DNA of 21,988 bases from JBDSTZ01 sp039927975 (GTDB lineage Bacteria; Pseudomonadota; Gammaproteobacteria; Burkholderiales; Burkholderiaceae_D). The stretch is taken from contig JBDSTZ010000038.1 of the NCBI GenBank assembly GCA_039927975.1, positions 1 to 21,988 of the forward strand, read 5' to 3'. This document shows, piece by piece, positions 1 to 8,994 of this stretch. The first letter of the stretch is position 1. Each line of letters begins with the position of its first letter. A program made the position numbers and the translations under genes. Below the pieces are notes generated by a model, which saw only the letters and a list, made by a program, of their open reading frames with translations, did not search any database and was not told the DNA's origin.

Positions 1-149
1 AATTGAACTTTTTGACCTTCTTTGAGGGTCTTGAAACCGTTCATGTTGATTGCGGAGAAGTGCGCGAACAGATCCTCGCCGCCGTCGTCTGGGGTGATGA
101 AGCCAAAACCTTTGGAATCATTGAACCACTTAACTGTACCTGTTGCCAT
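1..149 (-). CDS. Cold-shock protein of the CspA family (3' end outside window)
   Basis: Small single-stranded nucleic-acid-binding protein, an RNA chaperone of the cytoplasm. Reading the minus strand from ATG at 149, the first 49 residues are visible and the gene runs off the window edge; the family is about 67-70 aa. The N-terminus MATGTVKWFNDSKGFGFI is diagnostic: RNP1 (KGFGFI) is at residues 13-18 and the RNP2 equivalent (DLFAHF) at 26-31. The DLFAHFSAI form is common in betaproteobacterial members. The first 149 bases are real coding sequence on this strand; the plus-strand open frame over them is a shadow. A GAAAG stretch about 9 nt upstream is only a fair ribosome site. An in-frame ATG 13 codons upstream (at 188) has a stronger Shine-Dalgarno, so an N-terminally extended form is possible. 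The gene is divergent from clpS. Which csp paralogue it is cannot be decided. Confidence 0.95.
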   Translation of the reverse strand, partial: MATGTVKWFNDSKGFGFITPDDGGEDLFAHFSAINMNGFKTLKEGQKVQ

Positions 150-192
150 AAAAAGAACTTTCAAATAAAAACCAATCACACGAGCCATAAAA

Positions 193-208
193 GCAAGAAG
201 CTTCTTGC
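193..208. repeat. Perfect 16-bp palindrome in the csp leader
   Basis: GCAAGAAGCTTCTTGC reads identically on both strands and can form a six-pair hairpin with an AGCT loop in the csp leader RNA. On the csp strand it is preceded directly by a GAGGAGG Shine-Dalgarno (core at 211-217) and followed by TTTTATG, an ATG in frame with csp. It could be a translational control element, a weak attenuator (it is followed by four Ts), or an operator. Confidence 0.6.
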
Positions 209-265
209 CCCCTCCTCAGCTGCTCATTCATATCAACAAGTACATGAGTACTAGTCAATATCCGC

Positions 266-294
266 ATTGTTGGCGCAATAAAATGCGAAGTCAA
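266..294 (-). promoter_or_regulatory. Candidate sigma70 promoter of the csp gene
   Basis: On the minus strand a TTGACT -35 box (289-294) is followed, after exactly 17 bp, by an AACAAT -10 box (266-271). Five of six -35 bases and four of six -10 bases match the consensus. The predicted start lies near 259, giving a leader of about 110 nt before the ATG at 149. Long structured leaders are typical of cold-inducible csp genes. Inferred from sequence only. Confidence 0.5.
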
Positions 295-347
295 GCGGTT
301 TACGGTAGGAGTTGTCAAATTCCCCACAGGTAACAAAAAAGCGACTC

Positions 348-374
348 TTGTTTTTCCCAATCGGATCGCCATCT
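348..374 (+). promoter_or_regulatory. Weak candidate sigma32-like promoter upstream of clpS
   Basis: CTTGTTT (the TTGTTT hexamer is at 348-353), a 13-bp spacer and CGCCATCT (367-374) approximate the heat-shock consensus (TTGAAA, 11-16 bp, CCCCATNT). Seven of eight -10 positions match, but the -35 match is poor. It would give a leader of about 90 nt. Offered because no sigma70 promoter was found here; the assignment is tentative. Confidence 0.25.
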
Positions 375-468
375 GCGCAGAGACCGGAAAACGCGTAAGA
401 TGGAAAACAAATGAAAATGCCCTGATGTTTACGCATTGCACCAACATTGAAAGCATTAGAATAAGCGT

Positions 469-771
469 ATGGCGACCAAGCAAGATACTGAACAACTACT
501 GGAGCGGCAGACGGTCAAGCCACCGCCGCTGTACCAGGTGGCGCTGTTGAATGACGACTACACCCCCATGGAATTCGTGGTGGCGATCATCCAGGAGTAC
601 TTCAACAAAGACCGCGAAACGGCGACGCAGATCATGCTGTCGGTTCATCGTCACGGCAAGGGAGTCTGCGGCGTGTTTTCCAAAGATATAGCGTGTACCA
701 AAGTGGAGTTTGTCTTAACGCATGCACGCAAGGCAGGGCACCCCCTGCAGTGCGTGATGGAGGAAGTATGA
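469..771 (+). CDS. clpS: ClpS, N-end rule adaptor for ClpAP
   Basis: Cytoplasmic adaptor that binds proteins with destabilising N-terminal residues and hands them to ClpA for degradation by ClpAP; it also blocks ClpA autodegradation. The protein has 100 aa (family 85-120). The substrate-pocket motif LLNDDYTPMEFV is at residues 26-37 with N28, D29, D30, the gatekeeper-position M34, and H60 in VHRHGKG, matching the known binding residues of the E. coli protein. The flexible N-terminal extension spans residues 1-20. The ATG at 469 has only a weak upstream ribosome site. The stop codon overlaps the clpA start as ATGA, so the two are translationally coupled. Confidence in identity is very high; the exact start is slightly less certain. 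Confidence 0.97.
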   Translation: MATKQDTEQLLERQTVKPPPLYQVALLNDDYTPMEFVVAIIQEYFNKDRETATQIMLSVHRHGKGVCGVFSKDIACTKVEFVLTHARKAGHPLQCVMEEV

Positions 772-3068
772 TCGCGCAGGAACTGGAAGTCTCTCTACAC
801 ATGGCCTTTGTCGAAGCTCGGCAAGCACGGCATGAATTTATTACCGTTGAACATTTGCTGCTGGCGCTTCTGGACAACCCATCGGCCGCGGAAGTGCTGC
901 GCGCCTGTGCGGTCAACATCGAAGACCTGCGCAAGACCCTGACCAATTTCATCGGCGACAACACCCCGACCGTGCCTGGCACGGGCGAGGTCGACACCCA
1001 GCCGACGCTCGGTTTCCAGCGCGTGATCCAGCGTGCCATCATGCACGTCCAGTCCGCCTCGAACGGCAAGAAGGAAGTCACCGGCGCCAACGTCCTCGTC
1101 GCCATCTTCGGCGAGAAGGATTCGCACGCGGTCTACTACCTGCACCAGCAGGGCGTGACCCGGCTCGACGTCGTCAACTTCATCTCGCACGGCGTGCGCA
1201 AGGACCAGCAGGCCGACACGCAAAAGACCTCCGAAGGGGTCGAGGAAGCGCAGGTCGAAGGCCAGCCGAAGGAAAGCCCGCTCGACCAGTTCACCCAGAA
1301 CCTCAACAAGGCCGCCGCCGATGGCAAGATCGATCCGCTGATCGGCCGCGAGGACGAGGTCGACCGCGTCATCCAGATCCTCTGCCGCCGCCGCAAGAAC
1401 AATCCGCTGCTGGTCGGTGAAGCCGGCGTGGGCAAGACCGCCATCGCCGAGGGCCTGGCCTGGCGCATCACCCAGGAAGAAGTGCCTGAAATCCTGCAGA
1501 ACGCCATCGTCTACTCGCTCGACATGGGCGCGCTGCTGGCCGGCACCAAGTACCGTGGCGACTTCGAACAGCGTCTGAAGGCGGTCCTCAAGCAATTGAA
1601 GGAAACCCCGCACGGCATCCTGTTCATCGACGAGATCCACACGATCATCGGCGCCGGTTCGGCTTCGGGCGGCACGCTCGACGCTTCCAACCTGCTGAAA
1701 CCCGCGCTCGCCAACGGCCAGCTCAAGTGCATCGGCGCGACCACCTACACTGAGTTCCGCGGCGTGTTCGAGAAAGATCACGCGTTGTCGCGGCGCTTCC
1801 AGAAGGTCGACGTCAACGAGCCGACCGTCGAGCAGACCGTGCAGATCCTGCGCGGCCTCAAGTCGCGCTTCGAAGAGCACCACGGCGTCAAGTATTCGTC
1901 GTCGGCGCTTTCCACCGCGGCCGAGCTCGCCGCCCGCTTCATCAACGACCGTCACCTGCCCGACAAGGCGATCGACGTCATCGACGAAGCCGGCGCCGCC
2001 CAGCGCATCCTGCCGAAGTCGAAGCAAAAGAAAACCATCGGCAAGACCGAGATCGAGGACATCATCGCCAAGATCGCTCGCATCCCGCCGCAGACCGTCA
2101 ACCAGGACGACCGCAGCAAGCTGCAGACGATCGACCGCGACCTGCGCAATGTCGTGTTCGGCCAGGAGCCGGCCATCGACGCGCTGTCGTCGGCCATCAA
2201 GATGGCGCGCGCCGGCCTCGGCAAGACCGACAAGCCGATCGGCTCCTTCCTGTTCTCCGGTCCGACCGGCGTCGGCAAGACCGAGGTGGCCAAGCAATTG
2301 GCCTTCATCCTCGGCATCGAGCTGATCCGTTTCGACATGTCCGAGTACATGGAACGCCACGCCGTCAGCCGCCTGATCGGCGCGCCGCCGGGCTACGTCG
2401 GTTTCGACCAGGGTGGCCTGCTGACCGAAGCCATCACCAAGAAGCCGCACGCGGTGCTGCTGCTCGACGAGATTGAAAAAGCCCACCCGGACATTTTCAA
2501 CATCCTGCTGCAGGTGATGGACCATGGCACGCTGACCGACAACAACGGACGCAAGGCCGACTTCCGCAACGTGATCATCATCATGACCACCAACGCGGGC
2601 GCCGAAAGCCTGACCAAGCGGTCGATGGGCTTCACCGAGTCGAAGGCGGCCGGCGACGAAATGGCTGACATCAAGCGCATGTTCACGCCGGAGTTCCGCA
2701 ACCGGATCGACGCGACCATCAGCTTCCGCGCGCTGGACGAGGAAATCATCCTGCGCGTGGTCGACAAGTTCCTCATGCAGCTCGAAGAGCAGCTGCACGA
2801 GAAGAAGGTCGAAGCCATCTTCACCGAGAAGCTGCGCAAGTTCCTCGCCAAGAAGGGTTTCGATCCGCTGATGGGTGCACGTCCGATGTCGCGCCTGATC
2901 CAGGACATGATCCGCAAGGCGCTGGCCGACGAGCTGCTGTTCGGCCGCCTGGTCAACGGTGGACGCATCACGGTGGACATGGACGACAAGGACAACGTCA
3001 CGCTCGACTTCCCCGAGACGGACGAGCCGCCACCGACCGCGCCGCCCGAAACGGTCGAGATCGAGTAA
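768..3068 (+). CDS. clpA: ClpA, ATP-dependent unfoldase subunit of ClpAP protease
   Basis: Hexameric AAA+ unfoldase that feeds substrates into ClpP. The chosen ATG at 768 overlaps the clpS stop (ATGA) and is preceded by GGAGGA at 759-764. It gives 766 aa, close to the usual 750-770; an open frame continues 25 codons further upstream but lies inside clpS. Domains: Clp N-domain about 1-143; D1 AAA+ with Walker A GEAGVGKT (217-224) and Walker B LFIDEIHT; D2 with Walker A GPTGVGKT (498-505) and Walker B LLLDEIEKAH; then the D2-small domain. There is no middle ClpB-type coiled coil, which separates it from ClpB and ClpC. The ClpP-docking loop reads MGF (620-622) instead of the usual IGL/IGF. The C-terminus is an acidic, proline-rich tail. 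A strong terminator follows. Confidence 0.97.
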   Translation: MIAQELEVSLHMAFVEARQARHEFITVEHLLLALLDNPSAAEVLRACAVNIEDLRKTLTNFIGDNTPTVPGTGEVDTQPTLGFQRVIQRAIMHVQSASNGKKEVTGANVLVAIFGEKDSHAVYYLHQQGVTRLDVVNFISHGVRKDQQADTQKTSEGVEEAQVEGQPKESPLDQFTQNLNKAAADGKIDPLIGREDEVDRVIQILCRRRKNNPLLVGEAGVGKTAIAEGLAWRITQEEVPEILQNAIVYSLDMGALLAGTKYRGDFEQRLKAVLKQLKETPHGILFIDEIHTIIGAGSASGGTLDASNLLKPALANGQLKCIGATTYTEFRGVFEKDHALSRRFQKVDVNEPTVEQTVQILRGLKSRFEEHHGVKYSSSALSTAAELAARFINDRHLPDKAIDVIDEAGAAQRILPKSKQKKTIGKTEIEDIIAKIARIPPQTVNQDDRSKLQTIDRDLRNVVFGQEPAIDALSSAIKMARAGLGKTDKPIGSFLFSGPTGVGKTEVAKQLAFILGIELIRFDMSEYMERHAVSRLIGAPPGYVGFDQGGLLTEAITKKPHAVLLLDEIEKAHPDIFNILLQVMDHGTLTDNNGRKADFRNVIIIMTTNAGAESLTKRSMGFTESKAAGDEMADIKRMFTPEFRNRIDATISFRALDEEIILRVVDKFLMQLEEQLHEKKVEAIFTEKLRKFLAKKGFDPLMGARPMSRLIQDMIRKALADELLFGRLVNGGRITVDMDDKDNVTLDFPETDEPPPTAPPETVEIE

Positions 3069-3105
3069 GCGCGAACGCCGCCTCCAGCGGCTTCATCGTC
3101 CCAAC

Positions 3106-3134
3106 AAAAACCCGCGCCTGTCGCGGGTTTTTTT
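3106..3134 (+). terminator. Rho-independent terminator of clpS-clpA
   Basis: Stem CCCGCG (3111-3116), loop CCTGT, stem CGCGGG (3122-3127), followed by seven Ts (3128-3134) and preceded by five As that extend the pairing. It lies 38 bp after the clpA stop. The A-tract on the other side makes it potentially bidirectional. Confidence 0.9.
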
Positions 3135-3227
3135 CAGCCTTGACGGCGGAGGGCCGTGCGCGGCAATCCTCCGCTTCGCCATGTCAAGCCGTCCACGCAA
3201 GCGTTTGCCTTGCGACCACGCAATCGC

Positions 3228-3308
3228 TTGATAAATCTCAATCTCGAATATTGATGAATCGCATTTAATACTTGCTTAGCCCGGCTTGCCGACGGCCATG
3301 CAGCCGTC
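3228..3308 (+). other. Short repeats and hairpin upstream of a small ORF
   Basis: In the spacer between the clpA terminator and the small ORF there are two near-identical decamers, TTGATAAATC (3228-3237) and TTGATGAATC (3251-3260), spaced 23 bp apart. A tandem AATCTC pair lies at 3234-3245, and a hairpin GACGGC-CATGCA-GCCGTC at 3291-3308. The first part is clearly A+T-rich compared with its surroundings. This could be a promoter or operator region for the small ORF, but no standard -35/-10 pair with good spacing was found. Confidence 0.35.
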
Positions 3309-3335
3309 AGGCGCGTTGAGAAGGAGAAGTGAGAT

Positions 3336-3524
3336 ATGTCCATACCGTCGAACCATGCCGGCCATGATGCCGGCGTCATGCCGCCGCAGCCCGCCGACCG
3401 CCTCGGCCACGTTCCCGCGTTCCCGTCCAGGCCAAAGGCGCCGCAGGCGCTGCCATACCTCGACCAGTGGGACGATCGCCAGCTGTGGGTGCCCGATCTC
3501 TGGGGCTTCGACGCTCGCGAATAG
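3336..3524 (+). CDS. Candidate small protein, 62 aa, unknown
   Basis: Not recognised. A 62-codon frame starts at ATG 3336 behind a strong Shine-Dalgarno, AAGGAG at 3321-3326, with 9-nt spacing, much better than expected by chance. The product is proline- and histidine-rich in its first 40 residues and ends in a tryptophan- and aspartate-rich segment (DQWDDRQLWVPDLWGFD, residues 43-59). There is no signal peptide or membrane segment. It lies between the clpA terminator and the 3' end of convergent prpR (21 bp gap). GC-rich DNA makes chance open frames common, and the opposite strand is also open here (3276-3533), so support rests on the ribosome site and on conservation that cannot be tested here. 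Confidence 0.45.
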   Translation: MSIPSNHAGHDAGVMPPQPADRLGHVPAFPSRPKAPQALPYLDQWDDRQLWVPDLWGFDARE

Positions 3525-3545
3525 CGGCGCCATCGCGGTCCGGGG

Positions 3546-5168
<1,623 letters not shown>

Positions 5169-5197
5169 GTTTCAATTCTATTCCAAATGCGTTTCCC

Positions 5198-5216
5198 ATG
5201 TTTCAATTTGAAACAT
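5198..5216. promoter_or_regulatory. Candidate PrpR operator (19-bp palindrome)
   Basis: ATGTTTCAATTTGAAACAT is a perfect inverted repeat around a central base, about 100 bp upstream of the sigma54 -24 element, the usual position for an activator-binding site. Arms of the TGTTTCA/TGAAACA type are consistent with what is known of PrpR sites in enteric bacteria, as far as recalled. Additional half-sites occur at 5167-5175 (ATGTTTCAA, over the prpR start codon) and 5353-5361 (TTGAAACAT, in the prpB leader). Confidence 0.75.
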
Positions 5217-5313
5217 CGAACAGCTTGGGCCAGTGCCGAAAGAGCAAAGCCATGTGCTTGTATTGGTGAGATTTTTTCCATTTTCGCTGTCAAACAAGGG
5301 TGGCAGCGCCGGA

Positions 5314-5329
5314 TGGCACGCCCCTTGCA
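5314..5329 (+). promoter_or_regulatory. Sigma54 (-24/-12) promoter of prpBCD
   Basis: TGGCACGCCCCTTGCA matches the sigma54 consensus TGGCAC-N5-TTGCA fully, with GG at 5315-5316 and GC at 5327-5328 at the required spacing. The transcript should begin near 5341, about 35 nt before the prpB ATG. Together with divergent prpR and the upstream palindrome, the promoter architecture is complete. No clear IHF site was identified in the A+T-rich stretch 5261-5295 where bending would be expected. Confidence 0.93.
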
Positions 5330-5375
5330 CTAAAACCGTGAGTACCATCCCATTGAAACATCACAGGGGAACACC

Positions 5376-6275
5376 ATGAAAGAATCACGAGGCGCGCTGT
5401 TTCGCCGCGCCGTCGCCGAAGAGTCGCCCTTGCAGGTGGTCGGCGCCATCACCGCCTACACCGCCCGCATGGCCGAGCAAACCGGCTACCGCGCCATCTA
5501 CCTGTCCGGCGGTGGCGTGGCCGCCAATTCGCTCGGCATGCCCGACCTTGGCATCAGCACCATGGACGACGTCATCACCGACGCCCAGCGCATCACCGAC
5601 GCCTGCGGCCTGCCACTGATGGTCGACATCGACACTGGCTGGGGCGGCGCCTTCAACATCGCCCGCACGATCCGCCACATGATCCGCGCCGACGTCGCCG
5701 CCGTCCACATGGAAGACCAGGTCTCGGCCAAGCGCTGCGGCCACCGCCCCGGCAAGGAAGTGGTAAGCAAGGACGAAATGGTCGACCGCATCAAGGCCGC
5801 CGTCGACGCCCGCCACGACGAAAGCTTCGTCATCATGGCGCGCACCGACGCGCTGGCGGTGGAGGGCTTGGGCGCCGCCATCGACCGCGCCTGCGCCTAC
5901 GTCGAAGCCGGCGCCGACATGGTCTTCCCCGAAGCGATCACCGAGCTGTCCATGTACCGCCAGGTGCGCGACGCGGTCGGCGTGCCGATCCTCGCCAACC
6001 TCACCGAATTCGGCGCCACGCCGCTGTTCACGCTCGACGAACTGCGCGGCGCCGGCGTCGACATCGCGCTGTACTGCTGCGGCGCCTACCGCGCCATGAA
6101 CGCCGCCGCGCTTAACTTCTACAAGACCCTGCGCGCCGAGGGCACCCAGCGCAGCGTGCTGCCTGCCATGCAAAGCCGCATGGAGCTGTACGACTACCTC
6201 GGCTACCACGACTACGAGAAAAAACTCGACGCCCTGTTCGCCCAGGGTAAGCAGAAGGGAGCCGACCATGACTGA
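5376..6275 (+). CDS. prpB: PrpB, 2-methylisocitrate lyase
   Basis: Cleaves 2-methylisocitrate into pyruvate and succinate, the last step of the 2-methylcitrate cycle. The protein has 299 aa (family about 295). It belongs to the isocitrate lyase/PEP mutase superfamily: YLSGGGVA at 42-49, metal-binding DIDTGWG at 84-90, and the catalytic-loop KRCGH at 119-123 with the active-site cysteine. The shorter length and KRCGH form (rather than the longer isocitrate lyase) identify methylisocitrate lyase. ATG at 5376 follows AGGGG with suitable spacing. It is first in the operon under the sigma54 promoter and overlaps prpC by 8 bp. Confidence 0.96.
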   Translation: MKESRGALFRRAVAEESPLQVVGAITAYTARMAEQTGYRAIYLSGGGVAANSLGMPDLGISTMDDVITDAQRITDACGLPLMVDIDTGWGGAFNIARTIRHMIRADVAAVHMEDQVSAKRCGHRPGKEVVSKDEMVDRIKAAVDARHDESFVIMARTDALAVEGLGAAIDRACAYVEAGADMVFPEAITELSMYRQVRDAVGVPILANLTEFGATPLFTLDELRGAGVDIALYCCGAYRAMNAAALNFYKTLRAEGTQRSVLPAMQSRMELYDYLGYHDYEKKLDALFAQGKQKGADHD

Positions 6276-7434
6276 CCAGGCCAGCACGCCGCCCGACGCG
6301 GCAGTCTTCAAACCCAAGAAATCCGTGGCCCTGTCCGGCGTCACCGCTGGTAACACGGCGCTCTGCTCGGTTGGCAAGACCGGCAACGACTTGCACTACC
6401 GCGGCTACGACATTCTTGATGTCGCCGATGCCTGCGAGTTCGAGGAAATCGCCTACCTGCTGGTGCACGGCAAACTGCCCAACGTGGCCGAACTGCGCCG
6501 CTACAAGGACCTCCTCAAATCCCTGCGCGGCCTGCCGCAAACGGTCAAGCTGGCGCTCGAAGCGCTGCCTGCCGGCGCCCACCCGATGGACGTCATGCGC
6601 ACCGGCGTCTCGGCGCTTGGCTGCGCGCTGCCCGAACGCGAAGACCATTCCATCCCCGGCGCGCGCGCCATCGCCGACCGCCTGATGGCCTCCTTTGGTT
6701 CAATGCTGCTGTACTGGTACCACTTCAGTCACAACGGCAAGCGCATCGACGTCGAAACCGACGACGACTCGATCGGCGCCCACTTCCTGCACCTGCTGCA
6801 CGGAGAGAAGCCCTCGGCCAGCTGGGAGCGCGCCATGCACACCTCGCTCATTCTGTACGCCGAACACGAATTCAACGCCTCCACCTTCACCGCGCGCGTC
6901 ATCGCCGGCACCGGTTCCGACATTCACTCGGCCATCACCGGCGCCATCGGCGCGCTGCGCGGACCGAAGCACGGCGGCGCCAACGAAGCCGCGCTGGAAA
7001 TCCAGCAGCGCTACGAAAACGCCGACGAAGCCGAAGCCGACATCCGCCGCCGGGTCGAGAACAAGGAAGTCGTGATCGGCTTCGGCCACCCGGTCTACAC
7101 CATCTCCGACCCGCGCAACAAGGTCATCAAGGAAGTCGCGCACGGCCTCTCGCAGCAGGCCGGCTCCATGAAAATGTTCGACATCGCCGAACGCCTCGAA
7201 ACCGTCATGTGGGACATCAAGAAGATGTTCCCCAACCTCGACTGGTTCTCCGCCGTGTCTTACCACATGCTCGGCGTGCCGACCTCGATGTTCACGCCGC
7301 TGTTTGTCATCTCGCGCACCTCCGGCTGGGCCGCGCATGTGATCGAGCAGCGCATCGACAACAAGATCATCCGCCCGAGCGCGAACTACGTCGGTCCCGA
7401 AGACCTCACGTTCGAGCCGATCGCACAACGCTAA
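6268..7434 (+). CDS. prpC: PrpC, 2-methylcitrate synthase
   Basis: Condenses propionyl-CoA with oxaloacetate to 2-methylcitrate. The protein has 388 aa (E. coli PrpC 389). Citrate-synthase-fold catalytic residues are visible: H235 in GPKHGGANEAA, H274 in the signature GFGHPVYTISDPR, and D325 in LDWFSAV. Small size and operon position favour methylcitrate synthase over the TCA-cycle enzyme GltA, which is longer. The start ATG at 6268 overlaps the end of prpB by 8 bp and has AGAAGGGAG at 6253-6261, so the two genes are coupled. Confidence 0.96.
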   Translation: MTDQASTPPDAAVFKPKKSVALSGVTAGNTALCSVGKTGNDLHYRGYDILDVADACEFEEIAYLLVHGKLPNVAELRRYKDLLKSLRGLPQTVKLALEALPAGAHPMDVMRTGVSALGCALPEREDHSIPGARAIADRLMASFGSMLLYWYHFSHNGKRIDVETDDDSIGAHFLHLLHGEKPSASWERAMHTSLILYAEHEFNASTFTARVIAGTGSDIHSAITGAIGALRGPKHGGANEAALEIQQRYENADEAEADIRRRVENKEVVIGFGHPVYTISDPRNKVIKEVAHGLSQQAGSMKMFDIAERLETVMWDIKKMFPNLDWFSAVSYHMLGVPTSMFTPLFVISRTSGWAAHVIEQRIDNKIIRPSANYVGPEDLTFEPIAQR

Positions 7435-7471
7435 CCACGCTGACAAATCCATCCCCAATTCAAGGAACCGC

Positions 7472-8923
7472 ATGTCCTCCCACATCTCCAACGTCCGCAC
7501 CGAATTCGACCAGGAACTGATCGACATCGTCGACTACGTCATGCAGTCCCAGGTTGACTCGAACGTGGCCTACGACACCGCCCGCAACTGCCTGATCGAC
7601 ACGCTCGGCTGCGGCCTCGAGGCGCTCGAATACCCGGCCTGCAAAAAGCTGATGGGCCCCATCGCGCCGGGCACCGTCGTGCCGAACGGCGCCAAGGTGC
7701 CGGGCACCCAGTTCCAGCTCGACCCGGTGCAGGCGGCCTTCAACATCGGCGCCATGATCCGCTGGCTCGACTTCAACGACACCTGGCTGGCCGCCGAGTG
7801 GGGCCACCCGTCGGACAACCTGGGCGGTATCCTCGCCACCGCCGACTGGCTCTCGCGTAACGCCATCGCGGCCGGCAAGAAGCCGCTGCTGATGAAGGAC
7901 GTCCTGACCGCCATGATCAAGGCGCACGAGATCCAGGGCTGCATCGCGCTGGAGAATTCCTTCAACAAGGTCGGCCTCGACCACGTGGTGCTGGTCAAGG
8001 TGGCGTCGACTGCGGTGGTGGCCCAGATGCTGGGCCTCACGCGCGAAGAAATCCTCAACGCCGTCTCGCTGGCCTGGCTCGACGGCCAGTCGCTGCGCAC
8101 CTACCGCCATTCGCCCAACACCGGCTCGCGCAAATCGTGGGCGGCCGGCGACGCCACCTCGCGCGCGGTGCGCCTGGCGCTGATGGCCAAGACCGGCGAG
8201 ATGGGTTATCCATCGGTCCTGTCGGCCAAGACCTGGGGCTTCTACGACGTCTCCTTCAAGGGCAAGCCGTTCGCCTTCCAGCGCCCGTACGGCAGCTACG
8301 TGATGGAGAACGTGCTCTTCAAGATTTCCTTCCCGGCCGAGTTCCACTCGCAGACGGCGGTGGAGGCAGCGATGACGCTGCACGCCAAACTGGCGGCCAA
8401 GGGCAAGTCGGTCGAAGATATCCGCAAGATCACGATTCGCACGCACGAGGCTTGCATCCGCATCATCGACAAGAAAGGCCCGCTCGACAATCCGGCCGAC
8501 CGCGACCACTGCATCCAGTACATGGTGGCGCTGCCGCTCATTTACGGCCGCCTGACCGCATCCGATTACGAGGACAACGTGGCTGCCGACCCGCGCATCG
8601 ACGTCCTGCGCGACAAAATCGTCTGCGTCGAGGACAAGAGCTTCACCGCCGACTACCACGACGCGGCCAAGCGCTCGATCGCCAACGCGGTCACGGTGGA
8701 GTTCAACGACGGCAGCAGCTTCGACGAAATCGTCGTCGAATACCCGATCGGCCACGCGCGCCGGCGCGCCGACGGCATCCCGCTGCTGGTGGCCAAGTTC
8801 AAGACCAACCTGGCGCGCCAGTTCCCGGCCAAGCAGCAAAGCCGTATCCTCGCCGTCTCGCTCGACCAGCAGGCCCTCGAAGCGATGCCGGTCCACGAAT
8901 ACGTCGACCTGTACGTGATTTAA
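7472..8923 (+). CDS. prpD: PrpD, 2-methylcitrate dehydratase
   Basis: Dehydrates 2-methylcitrate to 2-methyl-cis-aconitate; cofactor-free MmgE/PrpD family. The protein has 483 aa, the same length as E. coli PrpD, and is co-linear with it in general character (N-terminal helical domain with CLIDTLGCGLEAL near 37-49, RPYGSYVMENVLFKISFPAEFHSQTA around 270-300). AAGGAA at 7460-7465 precedes ATG 7472. It lies 37 bp after prpC in the same operon. Many betaproteobacteria use AcnD plus PrpF for this step; here the PrpD version follows prpC directly and neither acnD nor prpF is in the window. Confidence 0.95.
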   Translation: MSSHISNVRTEFDQELIDIVDYVMQSQVDSNVAYDTARNCLIDTLGCGLEALEYPACKKLMGPIAPGTVVPNGAKVPGTQFQLDPVQAAFNIGAMIRWLDFNDTWLAAEWGHPSDNLGGILATADWLSRNAIAAGKKPLLMKDVLTAMIKAHEIQGCIALENSFNKVGLDHVVLVKVASTAVVAQMLGLTREEILNAVSLAWLDGQSLRTYRHSPNTGSRKSWAAGDATSRAVRLALMAKTGEMGYPSVLSAKTWGFYDVSFKGKPFAFQRPYGSYVMENVLFKISFPAEFHSQTAVEAAMTLHAKLAAKGKSVEDIRKITIRTHEACIRIIDKKGPLDNPADRDHCIQYMVALPLIYGRLTASDYEDNVAADPRIDVLRDKIVCVEDKSFTADYHDAAKRSIANAVTVEFNDGSSFDEIVVEYPIGHARRRADGIPLLVAKFKTNLARQFPAKQQSRILAVSLDQQALEAMPVHEYVDLYVI

Positions 8924-8962
8924 GGGGCGCGATCAGCGGTGCACTGGGCAGGGCACGGCGCG

Positions 8963-8994
8963 TTGTCGCATGCGCGCCGCACGCGCGGCGACAA
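8963..8994 (+). terminator. Strong hairpin after prpD, possible terminator
   Basis: TTGTCGC (8963-8969) pairs with GCGACAA (8988-8994) and CGCGC (8973-8977) with GCGCG (8983-8987), giving 12 pairs with a 3-nt bulge and a 5-nt loop, 40 bp after the prpD stop. The nearest T-run (six Ts at 9012-9017) is 17 nt further on, so it is not a classical intrinsic terminator. It may serve as a transcript-end stabiliser or a weak terminator. Confidence 0.45.

Larger units (their letters stand above)
150..468. other. Divergent intergenic region between csp and clpS
   Basis: This 319-bp region is distinctly A+T-richer than the flanking genes. It holds the csp leader and promoter (roughly 150-294) and the upstream region of clpS (295-468). 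No convincing sigma70 promoter is visible for clpS. A possible heat-shock-type promoter is listed separately. Open frames crossing this region on the minus strand have no ribosome site and no recognisable product. Confidence 0.6.

Noticed and set aside
130..495. Long minus-strand open frame over the csp/clpS spacer, including a 33-codon upstream reading frame starting at 231
   Set aside because: No ribosome site, no recognisable product, and it overlaps the true csp start in a different frame.
795..2798. 667-codon minus-strand open frame inside clpA
   Set aside because: Antisense shadow typical of GC-rich coding DNA; the plus-strand frame is unmistakably ClpA.
7460..8896. 478-codon minus-strand open frame antisense to prpD
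   Set aside because: Shadow frame; composition is that of complementary GC-rich codons, and there is no ribosome site.
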